Assembly (NCBI GenBank): GCA_023228225.1 | Contig: JALOBO010000073.1 | Span: forward strand, 1 to 6,751 | Length of the DNA: 6,751 bases | Reading direction: 5' to 3' | DNA from: Clostridia bacterium | Lineage (GTDB): Bacteria > Bacillota > Clostridia > Christensenellales > UBA1242 | Translations under genes and position numbers: made by a program | The notes under the pieces: generated by a model | Told to the model about the DNA's origin: nothing | Seen by the model: only the letters and a program-made list of their open reading frames with translations | The model's database searches: none | Shown: in pieces, positions 1 to 6,413 of the stretch | How positions within the stretch are numbered: position 1 is the stretch's first letter | How the letters are laid out: every line of letters starts with the position of its first letter

Positions 1-1413
1 TTCGTAAAAGACAGTATTGTAATTAGTTTTGATAGATGAATCGCCATTGTAAAACTCATCAGTGGTGCTTGGCAAAATGTCGTATATAGACTTCTCGACT
101 ACATAATCGGTCATATCGACTTCGATGTCAGTGAAATCAAGAGATGCGCCAATAACCGTAGATTGAAAGGTCACCAAAACAATAAACTTCTCGATGCTCT
201 CTATTGGTTCTGATGTATGTGCGACTCTCGTTTGCGTGGTTGCGATGCCCAATATACTCGATTTCGATATTTCGTATCCGTTTTGTGATGGATACCACAC
301 GGGTTCTTTTGCTCTTGCATTTTGATAATTGCTGATTAAACCATTGATATATGTATCTTCGCTGATTGTCGATGTTTGGTCGGCTTTGCCACTCGTGAAC
401 GCGGTTGCTCCTGATAAGTTATTAAAATACTCTATTCCTAATACATTAGTAGAACTTAATGTAATAACACCGTCTAAATACTTTGCAACTTGGTCGAGTG
501 CTTCATACACGCTCATTTGCGTAAATGTAAATTGTGGTGCTACTTCTTGCAAAGCGTCATAAAAATCTCCCGAAGTCGGTAAAGTGAATAAATCGCTATT
601 AGCGTGCAAATTAGTGCGTTGCCTTTTAACTCTTTGTATTTTTTGAAGCACATCATAAAGTGTGTAATTATAAGTTTCTAAATACAAGCGGAAATGCATG
701 ATGACTTTGTTATATGTGTTGTATTGGCTTGCGGTTGTTGTCGTTGTGCCTTGTGTGATAGATATGTTATTGCCACCCGCTATATCACCGGCAATATCTA
801 ATTCAGTTCTACCGACACCACACGAACCAGTAAAAAGATTACCGCCACCCACAATATCCACACTAATTGTCACACTAAATACCGCTGGATCTAATTCAGT
901 AATTGTCGATGGATTAGTGTCATTATCGACACCAAATACTTGGACTTCCAACCATGCTTTTCTAACTTTTGCTCTTTTGCCGATGACGGCTGCGGTTTGA
1001 TATGAACCCGCCGAGTTTGCTACCAATACCCATTCATTGTCTACATAATCGACTTCGTATAGTGAACATTGGTTGGCTTTCAAAATTTGCGTTGATGGTT
1101 GCGAAAAGACCATATTGCGAAGTGTGTGCTTTGCCAATAAGCGGCTTCTTTGCACAAAAGTAATGCTGTGCCGATATAATGGCGTCGCCTTATCAACCAC
1201 TTCTACCATATCGCTGACTATCACATAGTCGAGCGTTTCAAAAGAATCATCATCGACTATTTGGAACGCGGTGTCTGGCTCGTACGCCTTTTCCCTTGTC
1301 GAAAAACCTAAAATGCACGACCCACTATCCAATGTTTCATCAAGTGTTTCGCTGAATATGGGTGCGGTTTGGGTTTGGACTTCAACACCACCAATATAAA
1401 ACTTCATATTCAT
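1..1413 (-). CDS. Tail-tip hub / Tal-like tail protein, N-terminal 471 residues (cut by left window edge)
   Basis: The frame is open without a stop from ATG at 1413 to base 1, and the end lies outside the window. The ATG overlaps the stop of the preceding gene (ATGA, 1413-1410), suggesting translational coupling. A second ATG at 1407 is possible. The Shine-Dalgarno is weak (GGCGG, 1419-1423, 5 bases before ATG-1413). Residues 20-110 (FSETLDETLDSG, then YRHSITFVQRSRLL and LRNMVFSQP) and residues 248-331 (YTLYDVLQKIQRV, then APQFTFTQMSVYEALDQV) resemble the N-terminal hub region of siphophage tail-associated proteins as I remember them. Between them, about residues 112-245 form a beta-rich, Thr/Gly-rich stretch that looks like an inserted domain. 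These proteins normally cap the tail tube below Dit and lead into receptor-binding or lysin domains, which could lie beyond the edge. The reading frame is certain; the hub role is inferred from pattern and position. Confidence 0.72.
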   Translation of the reverse strand, partial: MNMKFYIGGVEVQTQTAPIFSETLDETLDSGSCILGFSTREKAYEPDTAFQIVDDDSFETLDYVIVSDMVEVVDKATPLYRHSITFVQRSRLLAKHTLRNMVFSQPSTQILKANQCSLYEVDYVDNEWVLVANSAGSYQTAAVIGKRAKVRKAWLEVQVFGVDNDTNPSTITELDPAVFSVTISVDIVGGGNLFTGSCGVGRTELDIAGDIAGGNNISITQGTTTTTASQYNTYNKVIMHFRLYLETYNYTLYDVLQKIQRVKRQRTNLHANSDLFTLPTSGDFYDALQEVAPQFTFTQMSVYEALDQVAKYLDGVITLSSTNVLGIEYFNNLSGATAFTSGKADQTSTISEDTYINGLISNYQNARAKEPVWYPSQNGYEISKSSILGIATTQTRVAHTSEPIESIEKFIVLVTFQSTVIGASLDFTDIEVDMTDYVVEKSIYDILPSTTDEFYNGDSSIKTNYNTVFYE

Positions 1414-1862
1414 ACATTCCGCCCGCCTATTGCAGCGTTATTGACGCTAATTCCCGCCAATATCCGCATTTGTTCTTTTTGGGAATTTTCGCGGTGGAAT
1501 TGGATATATTGTTTGGCGGAATCCATCGCATAACTAAACGGATTAAAAACATACCCTAATTGCTTTTTGAAATTGGCGTATGGCAATGTGAAACGACTAT
1601 CGCCAGAATAACTTTCGTAAAGCCCACCGACGGTAGAAACCATTTGATCCGCTACTTTGACCGCCACGATTCCCGCTGCAACAAAGGCCGATGCTTTTGC
1701 CAATGAGCTAATACCCGCACTAACGGGACTTTTAACGAAACCCGCTACTTGCTGAATATCAAAACCCGTTTCACTTTCTTTACTTAAATTGGGCGTCGTT
1801 TTATTGCTGATGCCAACGCCATCTCCTTCTCTTGCATAGATATATATTTTATGGTCTGCCAT
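1410..1862 (-). CDS. 150-residue tail-module protein with hydrophobic centre, function unknown (possible very short tape measure)
   Basis: I do not recognise the family with confidence. ATG at 1862 is preceded by AAAAGG (1873-1878) at a good distance, and the gene starts 5 bases after the previous stop. It ends in TGA, which overlaps the start of the hub gene. Residues 1-45 are polar. Residues 47-83 are rich in Ala, Val, Ile and Gly (around AFVAAGIVAVKVADQMV) and could form a membrane-active or buried helix. Residues 84-125 are aromatic-rich. The C-terminus is Asn/Gly-rich with GGRN near the end. It occupies the place of the tape measure and Dit genes just before the hub. The hydrophobic segment fits a tape measure, but at 150 residues it is far shorter than usual (roughly 600-2000). 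Alternatives are an internal virion protein or a tail-tip adaptor. Confidence 0.75.
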   Translation of the reverse strand: MADHKIYIYAREGDGVGISNKTTPNLSKESETGFDIQQVAGFVKSPVSAGISSLAKASAFVAAGIVAVKVADQMVSTVGGLYESYSGDSRFTLPYANFKKQLGYVFNPFSYAMDSAKQYIQFHRENSQKEQMRILAGISVNNAAIGGRNV

Positions 1863-1867
1863 GATGT

Positions 1868-2794
1868 TTATACCTTTTCTGTATATGTGAGTGTATAACT
1901 AATAGGTTTCCCAAGTTGTATGTTTTCTTGAACATCGAGTAATAAAAGTGTGGTTGTGTAAACCCCCGTTTTCGGCGAATCGCCAGCCACAAACACACCA
2001 CTGTATGTTTTAGTTAAACTCCATAATGCCGATTGCAGGGTTTTACTATTGAATTCCCAAATAAAGTGTTTCCAAAAAGCGTTGACCCGCGGAAACACCG
2101 TTAAAGATTTGCCAAACGCGGTATTGGTTATAATCGCTTTGGCGTATGTTCCGCTAATTAGTTGCTGACTTGCTGGGGTGCTGTTTTGTGTGTGTGAACT
2201 ATCGACGATAATTAAAGTTTCGGTTAGTGCTGTTCCACCAGCTGACGGCGTCATCGAAAGTGAATATGATACTTGGTTTCCAAAGATGCCGACTAATGAC
2301 GAAGCTATATAAAAAGTAATTTGTAAACTTCCCCACATATCACTTTTTTGAATTAGTAATTGGTATGAATCATTGACAAAACTTATAAATTGTTCCATCG
2401 CCTGTGGCTGAACTTGCCCAAACACACCGACATCGGTATTGCAAACTGCTAATGAACTTCCAAACGCTAATTGCTTTCCGCATACCGCTTGTGCTAAATA
2501 ATCGCCAAACTGAATAATGGTGTCTTTTTTTCTAATCGGGAAATATATCTCAACAACATAACTTTGATCGCATAATGCCAATGTGGGAATCGGTTCATAA
2601 CTGCCCGACGGACTATGAATTAGAACGGGGATAAAGTTTTTTTTGGTAGTTTTATCAGCAATAGTGTCCAAATAATCGGCGTAGGTCTTAACCTTGAAAT
2701 ACTCATCGCTTGGGCGAGTTGGCAAAGTTGTTCCGGAATATGTGCCATTCAGTATTTGACTAATAGCTGTTTTGAAGTCGTTTAATTCAATCAT
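1868..2794 (-). CDS. 308-residue tail protein, possible tail terminator / tube-like protein with two similar beta domains
   Basis: ATG at 2794 lies 1 base after the stop of the gp10-like gene, with AGGAAAG upstream (around 2800-2806). Residues 1-110 look like a tail-terminator or completion protein: a predicted helix near the start, then strands ending in VVEIYFPIRKKD and the helix-like FGDYLAQAVCGK. Two later segments end alike: GNQVSYSLSMT at 172-182 and GKPISYTLTYT at 295-305, each preceded by a hydrophobic strand. This suggests two copies of a beta domain, and G-x-P/V-x-S/T-type ends remind me of tail tube proteins. By position (after the gp10-like gene, before the hub) it would cover the jobs of tail terminator and perhaps major tail protein. 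No other candidate tube gene is present here. The coding call is firm; the function is inference. Confidence 0.75.
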   Translation of the reverse strand: MIELNDFKTAISQILNGTYSGTTLPTRPSDEYFKVKTYADYLDTIADKTTKKNFIPVLIHSPSGSYEPIPTLALCDQSYVVEIYFPIRKKDTIIQFGDYLAQAVCGKQLAFGSSLAVCNTDVGVFGQVQPQAMEQFISFVNDSYQLLIQKSDMWGSLQITFYIASSLVGIFGNQVSYSLSMTPSAGGTALTETLIIVDSSHTQNSTPASQQLISGTYAKAIITNTAFGKSLTVFPRVNAFWKHFIWEFNSKTLQSALWSLTKTYSGVFVAGDSPKTGVYTTTLLLLDVQENIQLGKPISYTLTYTEKV

Positions 2795-2795
2795 C

Positions 2796-3086
2796 TTACT
2801 TTCCTACCCTTCCATTAACTGCTTTACAAATATAATCAACCACAGCTTTAACGGACTTATTTTTAATAAAACCTTTATGCTTCTGGCTATTTTTAGTGCC
2901 ATATTCCAAAAAATCGATATATGGTGCTTTGTAAGTATCGAAACGGACGATGCCGATGCCAAACCCGCTTAAACTTAAATCTCCATAGGTCGCTTTGTAT
3001 TTCAAATTACCCGTATCATAAGGAAACCAAGTGGAATTACGAAGTTTGGCGACTGCGCCATTTACTAATTTTGGTAAACTTAACAT
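2796..3086 (-). CDS. HK97 gp10-like tail completion / head-tail joining protein
   Basis: This is a 96-residue protein, slightly shorter than the usual 110-140 for HK97 gp10-like proteins. The typical layout is visible: an N-terminal helix (about 3-17, LPKLVNGAVAKLRNS), TGNLK at 25-29, strands around 30-50, then APYIDFLEYGT at 54-64, KHKGFI at 69-74, and a C-terminal helix. In the family, the GxL and APY...EyGT motifs belong to the ring-forming core that joins the tail to the neck. ATG at 3086 overlaps the end of the previous gene by 7 bases and has AAAGG (3096-3100) 9 bases upstream. Position after a closure-like gene agrees with the call. Confidence 0.8.
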   Translation of the reverse strand: MLSLPKLVNGAVAKLRNSTWFPYDTGNLKYKATYGDLSLSGFGIGIVRFDTYKAPYIDFLEYGTKNSQKHKGFIKNKSVKAVVDYICKAVNGRVGK

Positions 3087-3601
3087 ATTTTAATACCTTT
3101 CGGGAACTTCTCGATCAACTTATCATCAGGAAATCTCTTTGCCCCTAAAATGCGTAAATCCTCGGCATAATAACCAACGCTTTCAACCATATAGTATTTG
3201 CCTAAATAAACGACAGTGTCGTGCGGTGCTATCTCGCTTGGCAAATCTTGGGTGTATAGATAGATGCCCACCGCTTCGCTTAAAATGCCACTAATGGGCT
3301 GAAAAGTGCGTTTTTCGCTATTTCCAACCGGTCTAACATCAAACTTAATTCCAACATCATCGCTAATTTTGACATATTTGCGACCATCCCACGAATAAAT
3401 CTTGCCCTCGAAATCGCCACTTGTTTCAATAATGTATTGTGCGGTCTTGCTTGGCACTAATGCCGAACCGCCAACACTTAAAGAAAGCCAATCATAAGCC
3501 AGCGGTTTAGTTCCAACAATATAGGCACTTGTGGGAATGATTAACTCGGTTCTATTTCGGCGATATAATTTCGCTTCATAAAAATTGGCGTTTCTAATCA
3601 T
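3080..3601 (-). CDS. Head closure (stopper)-like connector protein
   Basis: This is a 173-residue, beta-rich protein. ATG at 3601 follows the previous stop by 3 bases and has a Shine-Dalgarno GGGAG at 3611-3615 inside the upstream coding end. Near the C-terminus, HDTVVYLGKYYMVESVGYY (127-145) has the pattern seen in small neck proteins with an SH3-like barrel (shield, turn, strand with V-x-S-V), followed by a charged tail ending KGIKIC. Residues 84-125 contain a second strand-rich part (KFDVRPVGN, then LSEAVGIYLYT). Position between the adaptor and the gp10-like gene is the normal place for the protein that closes the head after packaging and docks the tail. The N-terminal 80 residues are not recognised and make it longer than the usual 110-130 residue stopper. 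Confidence 0.7.
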   Translation of the reverse strand: MIRNANFYEAKLYRRNRTELIIPTSAYIVGTKPLAYDWLSLSVGGSALVPSKTAQYIIETSGDFEGKIYSWDGRKYVKISDDVGIKFDVRPVGNSEKRTFQPISGILSEAVGIYLYTQDLPSEIAPHDTVVYLGKYYMVESVGYYAEDLRILGAKRFPDDKLIEKFPKGIKIC

Positions 3602-3604
3602 AGG

Positions 3605-4102
3605 TTAATACTCCCATTCGGTATATCTATCTGGATTATTTCTTTCTAATCTAATTCCTAAATCTCCCGCGAATAAAATATTGGGGCTTCTAAAACTTCT
3701 CAAAGCATCTTCGGCTTCAAGACATATCACATTACGCTCAATAGTATCACGATCTAAAATTGTGCCTTTCACAAAATCGATGGGCGATTGTAAAGCAATA
3801 TCGTTATAACCGCTTGCCAAATCGGCTTCAAGTTGAGCGGTTAATGCTTCTTCGATAATTGGTCTTAAAAGGGGATTACAAGCAAGTTCAAACTCAAAAT
3901 AATAGCGATTGCCACTATTAGCGGTTCGATATATCCAACCATAAACTCGGCGCGATATGGCTTTGAGTGTTCTATCTCTCACACCATCATCTTTATAACT
4001 TCCGCCTAAATCATTGATGACTTTCGGCATTAAAATATATTGATGTAATGTTGCATCATAACGCATTGTTTCGGTATCGTATGGTTTCTCATAACTTGCC
4101 AT
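3605..4102 (-). CDS. Head-tail adaptor (first connector ring)-like protein
   Basis: This is a 165-residue, mainly helical protein and the first gene after the major capsid gene. The N-terminus, ETMRYDATLHQYILMPKVIN (11-30), followed by a helix TLKAISRRVYGWIYRTA (45-61) and a second helix near LLRPIIEEALTAQLEADLAS (78-97), matches a pattern I remember from small helical head-tail connectors next to capsid genes in Bacillota phages. Such proteins bind beneath the portal as a 12-fold ring. ATG at 4102 has AAAGGGGAAA upstream (around 4107-4115), an adequate but not perfect Shine-Dalgarno. It is preceded by a 124-base gap, the largest between genes 1-5600, so it may start a separately tuned translation unit. 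A head completion protein of another family is possible. Confidence 0.68.
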   Translation of the reverse strand: MASYEKPYDTETMRYDATLHQYILMPKVINDLGGSYKDDGVRDRTLKAISRRVYGWIYRTANSGNRYYFEFELACNPLLRPIIEEALTAQLEADLASGYNDIALQSPIDFVKGTILDRDTIERNVICLEAEDALRSFRSPNILFAGDLGIRLERNNPDRYTEWEY

Positions 4103-4151
4103 AGGTTTCCCCTTTCATAAATTAGGTTTTGTTTTGGCGACTAATGTTGGA

Positions 4152-4180
4152 ATTGCACCAACCAATGCTATTTTAGTCAA
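4152..4180 (-). promoter_or_regulatory. Weak candidate promoter before the connector/tail genes
   Basis: On the minus strand, TTGACT (4180-4175) and TGCAAT (4157-4152) are separated by exactly 17 bases. The -35 box matches consensus at 5 of 6 positions but the -10 at only 4 of 6. It lies directly after the stem-loop that follows the capsid gene, where an additional promoter for the connector genes would make sense. Such a match can arise by chance in AT-rich sequence. Confidence 0.2.
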
Positions 4181-4182
4181 GG

Positions 4183-4204
4183 AAGAGGGCGGTTAAACCC
4201 TCTT
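4183..4204. terminator. Stem-loop after the major capsid gene (terminator-like or attenuating hairpin)
   Basis: The arms AAGAGGG (4183-4189) and CCCTCTT (4198-4204) pair over 7 base pairs around an 8-base loop, starting 23 bases beyond the capsid stop codon. For the minus-strand operon, the bases after the stem (CCTTGACTAAAAT) are not a clear U-run, so it is not a canonical intrinsic terminator for this operon. On the plus strand the stem is followed by GATTTTGTTTAG, which is more terminator-like. It may lower transcription or protect the 3' end of the abundant capsid message. The rest of the 4103-4226 gap holds a small nested inverted repeat (gacta 4139-4143 / tagtc 4174-4178 with gttgg 4146-4150 / ccaac 4158-4162). 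Confidence 0.4.
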
Positions 4205-4226
4205 GATTTTGTTTAGTTTACTCTAA

Positions 4227-5600
4227 TTAGGATTGAGCGGCAACTTTCGCTGACTTGAACGCGATTGTGCCATCAGCGGCAACACCCAAACAAGTAAGGT
4301 ATTTGTCGGCGATTAAATCGGTTTCGGTTGTAGCCGAGCCATCGGTAGCAACGCCAGAAACTGACGAAGGAGTGAGGTAAGCGGTGAAGAAAGCGTTTAA
4401 CGAAGTAATTTCGGCATCGGCTTGGACATAAAGGATTCCAACGCACGAAGTTCCGGTGACGGTAAACGCATTAGCGGCGGTTGTAAGCGTCATTGATGGG
4501 ACTACCCGTGAAGCGGGTGGAACGACACCATAAGTGATGCCCGTAGTAATCAGCTTGTCGATTTCCTCAAATGGGTTGATAGCACCATCTTTTTGGATTA
4601 AAGCGACTGATTTAGGATAGAAAGTTTCGACACCAAAACGAACGAGAGGTTGCAAACGGACACCTTGTCCATCTGGTGCATCAATTACTTTGACTTCTGG
4701 GCTTGAAGCAACACCGCGAGAGGTTGCCATGCCAGAAGAAACATAACCGATAACTGCATCTTTTAAGAAACCACCACTCTTGAAACCAAGATAGGCATCG
4801 GCGGTCTTCAACACGAGCGAGGAAGCGACATGAACTGGAACATTGTCGATGATGCCAATAAAGCCATCTTCGAGTTTGCGAGGTTCGCTGCCGGCATCCA
4901 AACTGCCCTTGCGTAGAATATCGTATCCAAAGTTTGCACCGCCAAGCGATAATACGCCACTTGCTGACGAGTAAAGGGTTGAACGATACGCCGCTTGGAT
5001 AACGGCAATTCTATCTTCACTTGGAAACATTGAAACGCCATTATCTTCATCTCCGTCATCGAGTTTGGAATTGGCTTCGATAAAGACATCGACCAATTTT
5101 TCTCCAGAATCAAGTTCTGAAATATTGACGCTTGTTGCTGAAACGATTTCGGCGTTCCAAACTGATTGGATTTTTTCAGCAAAAGTAGCGGCGTTGATGT
5201 TGAGGTTAACCAAGTCGGTATAGTTCTTGGTTTGGGCGGCGAGTAAATCGACAGGTAGCATATCTTGCGAAACGCGGAAGATGTCGATTGGTTGATCGAG
5301 TGTGAATAGGACTTTGAGTCCGTATTCGACTGACTCGCTTTGAGCGGTTGAACCATAATAGTTTCCGCCATTGAGGGTTGCACCAAGTTCACGTGCTTCT
5401 TGCGTTAAAGGTTTAATGCGGACAACGCGAATTTCCGCACCACTGACATCATCGCTGAATCTTTGTGTGACGCCTTTGCCATCTTTTTCGATAAGACCTT
5501 GATAAAGGTTTTCGAGAATTTGATTAGCAAGAATGCGACGCGCGGCAAGACTGTTAATATGCGGTGCGCCAATGTTAGTTAATGTTTGTTCGTTAGCCAT
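4227..5600 (-). CDS. Major capsid protein (probable HK97-type fold)
   Basis: This is a 457-residue protein. ATG at 5600 is preceded by AAAAAAGGAG with a 10-base gap. It follows directly after the scaffold-like gene and before the connector genes, the standard place of the coat gene. Residues 1-45 are a helical, polar arm. Residues 50-150 hold long strands and an extended-loop-like stretch (ELGATLNGGNYYGSTAQ, 71-87). Residues 160-350 look like the core P and A domains, including NVPVHVASSLVL (253-264) and LQPLVRFGVETFYP (316-329). About 360-457 (from VVPPASR onward) are Thr/Ala/Ser-rich beta sequence and could be an extra surface or Ig-like domain beyond the usual coat core. No protease gene or obvious cleavage site is seen, in line with a separate scaffold. 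The role comes from context and general pattern; I cannot name the capsid family. Confidence 0.8.
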   Translation of the reverse strand: MANEQTLTNIGAPHINSLAARRILANQILENLYQGLIEKDGKGVTQRFSDDVSGAEIRVVRIKPLTQEARELGATLNGGNYYGSTAQSESVEYGLKVLFTLDQPIDIFRVSQDMLPVDLLAAQTKNYTDLVNLNINAATFAEKIQSVWNAEIVSATSVNISELDSGEKLVDVFIEANSKLDDGDEDNGVSMFPSEDRIAVIQAAYRSTLYSSASGVLSLGGANFGYDILRKGSLDAGSEPRKLEDGFIGIIDNVPVHVASSLVLKTADAYLGFKSGGFLKDAVIGYVSSGMATSRGVASSPEVKVIDAPDGQGVRLQPLVRFGVETFYPKSVALIQKDGAINPFEEIDKLITTGITYGVVPPASRVVPSMTLTTAANAFTVTGTSCVGILYVQADAEITSLNAFFTAYLTPSSVSGVATDGSATTETDLIADKYLTCLGVAADGTIAFKSAKVAAQS

Positions 5601-5610
5601 AATATATAAT

Positions 5611-5620
5611 CTCCTTTTTT
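5611..5620 (-). promoter_or_regulatory. Ribosome binding site of the major capsid gene
   Basis: The minus strand reads AAAAAAGGAG here, ending 10 bases before the ATG at 5600. The A-run before a strong GGAG keeps the site unstructured and fits a highly expressed gene. It supports the chosen start over later in-frame starts. Confidence 0.75.
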
Positions 5621-5626
5621 ATTTAG

Positions 5627-5658
5627 CGTGCCAAGTTAGGTATGAGCTATCTGGCACG
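5627..5658 (-). other. Stem-loop spanning the scaffold stop codon
   Basis: CGTGCCA (5658-5652 on the minus strand) pairs perfectly with TGGCACG (5633-5627), 7 base pairs with an 18-base loop that contains the scaffold stop codon TAG (5649-5647) and a possible 3-base inner pair. No U-run follows, so it is not an intrinsic terminator. A ribosome finishing the scaffold gene would open it, leaving the capsid ribosome site (5611-5620) free. Roles in mRNA stability or in setting the scaffold-to-capsid ratio are conceivable; neither is shown by the sequence. Confidence 0.4.
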
Positions 5659-6312
5659 ACCACCGAGTTTGTTGATGTAATCGTTGCGAACATCGACATA
5701 ATCATTACCCGTTGGACTTTCTCTTTGGGCATCTCCAAACGCCTTGGCTTCTGGGGATACTTCTTTTTGACCGAGAGCGGCGACGATTCCCTCTACTGCT
5801 GACAAACGGGCTTCATAACCAGCGTTTGCTTTTTTGAGTTCTTCGTTTTCGGCTTTGAGAGACATAAACATTTCCTCAAATTTAATTGCTTTCGGTTCAT
5901 CGGCTGGCAATTCGTTTGCTTCTGGTTCGGCGGGTTGTTCTTCCAATGGTTCAGGTTGTAGTTCTTCCACTACTTCTTCCGTTGGTTTTTCTTCCTCTAC
6001 TTCTTTGGCTTCTTCATCGCCTTTTTCCTCGATTGATGGTTCTCCGCTTGGGCTTACTTCATCGGCTACTTTGCCATCTTCGGCTTTATCGCTTCCTTCA
6101 TCAATTTTGGGTTCATCGTTCTCGACGGGTTTTTCTTCGGCTTCTTCCGTTTCTCCAACGGCCTCTGCTTTGGGGTTTTCCGCCGCTACAGGTTCGGCAT
6201 CTTCTTCGTCCGGCATCGCTTCAAGGTCTTTGATAAATGAATCTATCGTTTCTTCCTCTTTGACACCATAGAGTTTTAATGCTTTGCGTAGTTTTCTTTC
6301 TTTGCTTGTCAT
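5647..6312 (-). CDS. Acidic coiled-coil protein, probable capsid scaffolding protein
   Basis: This is a 221-residue protein. I chose ATG at 6312, not the in-frame GTG at 6351, because AAAAGGAGG (6327-6319) lies 6 bases before that ATG and nothing similar precedes the GTG. Residues 1-20 are basic. Residues 31-140 are an extremely Glu/Pro/Ala-rich, disordered-looking stretch with many EE and EEP units. Residues 144-182 form a predicted coiled coil (FEEMFMSLKAENEELKKANA onward). Residues 183-221 end in a basic tail, NKLGGRAR. Phage scaffolds are typically acidic, helical and carry a basic C-terminal helix that contacts the coat protein. Placement directly upstream of the capsid gene fits. There is no sign of a protease domain. 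Alternative: a capsid decoration or minor structural protein, less likely given the order. Confidence 0.72.
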   Translation of the reverse strand: MTSKERKLRKALKLYGVKEEETIDSFIKDLEAMPDEEDAEPVAAENPKAEAVGETEEAEEKPVENDEPKIDEGSDKAEDGKVADEVSPSGEPSIEEKGDEEAKEVEEEKPTEEVVEELQPEPLEEQPAEPEANELPADEPKAIKFEEMFMSLKAENEELKKANAGYEARLSAVEGIVAALGQKEVSPEAKAFGDAQRESPTGNDYVDVRNDYINKLGGRAR

Positions 6313-6318
6313 TGAATA

Positions 6319-6327
6319 CCTCCTTTT
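6319..6327 (-). promoter_or_regulatory. Strong ribosome binding site that sets the scaffold start
   Basis: The minus strand reads AAAAGGAGG, close to a full match to the 16S anti-Shine-Dalgarno, 6 bases before ATG at 6312. It shows that translation starts at 6312, so the 13 extra residues read from GTG-6351 are leader sequence. Confidence 0.85.
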
Positions 6328-6348
6328 GTTGGCTTCTTGACTTTTAGA

Positions 6349-6410
6349 CACATCGTTTGGCTCTCACTCATACTTTTTCTCAAAGTTCCATTACTGCATA
6401 ACGATATGTG
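6349..6410 (-). repeat. Inverted repeat in the scaffold leader, near the ribosome site
   Basis: AACGATGTG (6357-6349 on the minus strand) can pair with CACATATCGTT (6410-6400) apart from a 2-base bulge: 9 pairs. It encloses about 42 bases that contain a smaller hairpin (acttt 6372-6376 / aaagt 6382-6386). The lower arm lies about 20 bases upstream of the scaffold ribosome binding site, so folding could affect access to it. Confidence 0.35.
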
Positions 6411-6413
6411 GTT

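Noticed and set aside
329..1000. Plus-strand open frames opposite the hub gene
   Set aside because: Both are complements of the long minus-strand frame, which has tail-protein features; no plus-strand ribosome sites precede them.
1400..1413. TGA recoded as Trp (code 4 host)
   Set aside because: Reading through the TGA at 1412-1410 gives an unrelated frame that soon stops, all genes are intact with standard stops, and Trp is encoded by TGG in the genes read.
4808..5392. 194-codon minus-strand frame inside the capsid gene
   Set aside because: It lies wholly within the capsid coding region in another frame, has no suitable start context, and its composition is that of an out-of-frame reading.
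5601..5640. Promoter directly before the capsid gene (TTGGCA and TATATT)
   Set aside because: The spacing is about 20 bases and the -10 box would overlap the region immediately before the ATG, leaving no room for a leader with the ribosome site.
5834..6271. Plus-strand Ser-rich open frame of 145 codons
   Set aside because: It is the complement of the Glu-rich scaffold tract (TTC/TCT repeats opposite GAA/AGA), has no ribosome binding site, and lies inside a well-supported minus-strand gene.
6313..6351. GTG at 6351 as the scaffold start
   Set aside because: No ribosome binding site precedes it, while a near-perfect AAAAGGAGG precedes the ATG at 6312.
6309..6371. 20-codon minus-strand frame that overlaps the scaffold start as ATGA
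   Set aside because: It ends neatly at the scaffold ATG and could be a coupled leader peptide, but the upstream site is poor (GAGAAAAAG) and the peptide has no recognisable pattern; left as unproven.
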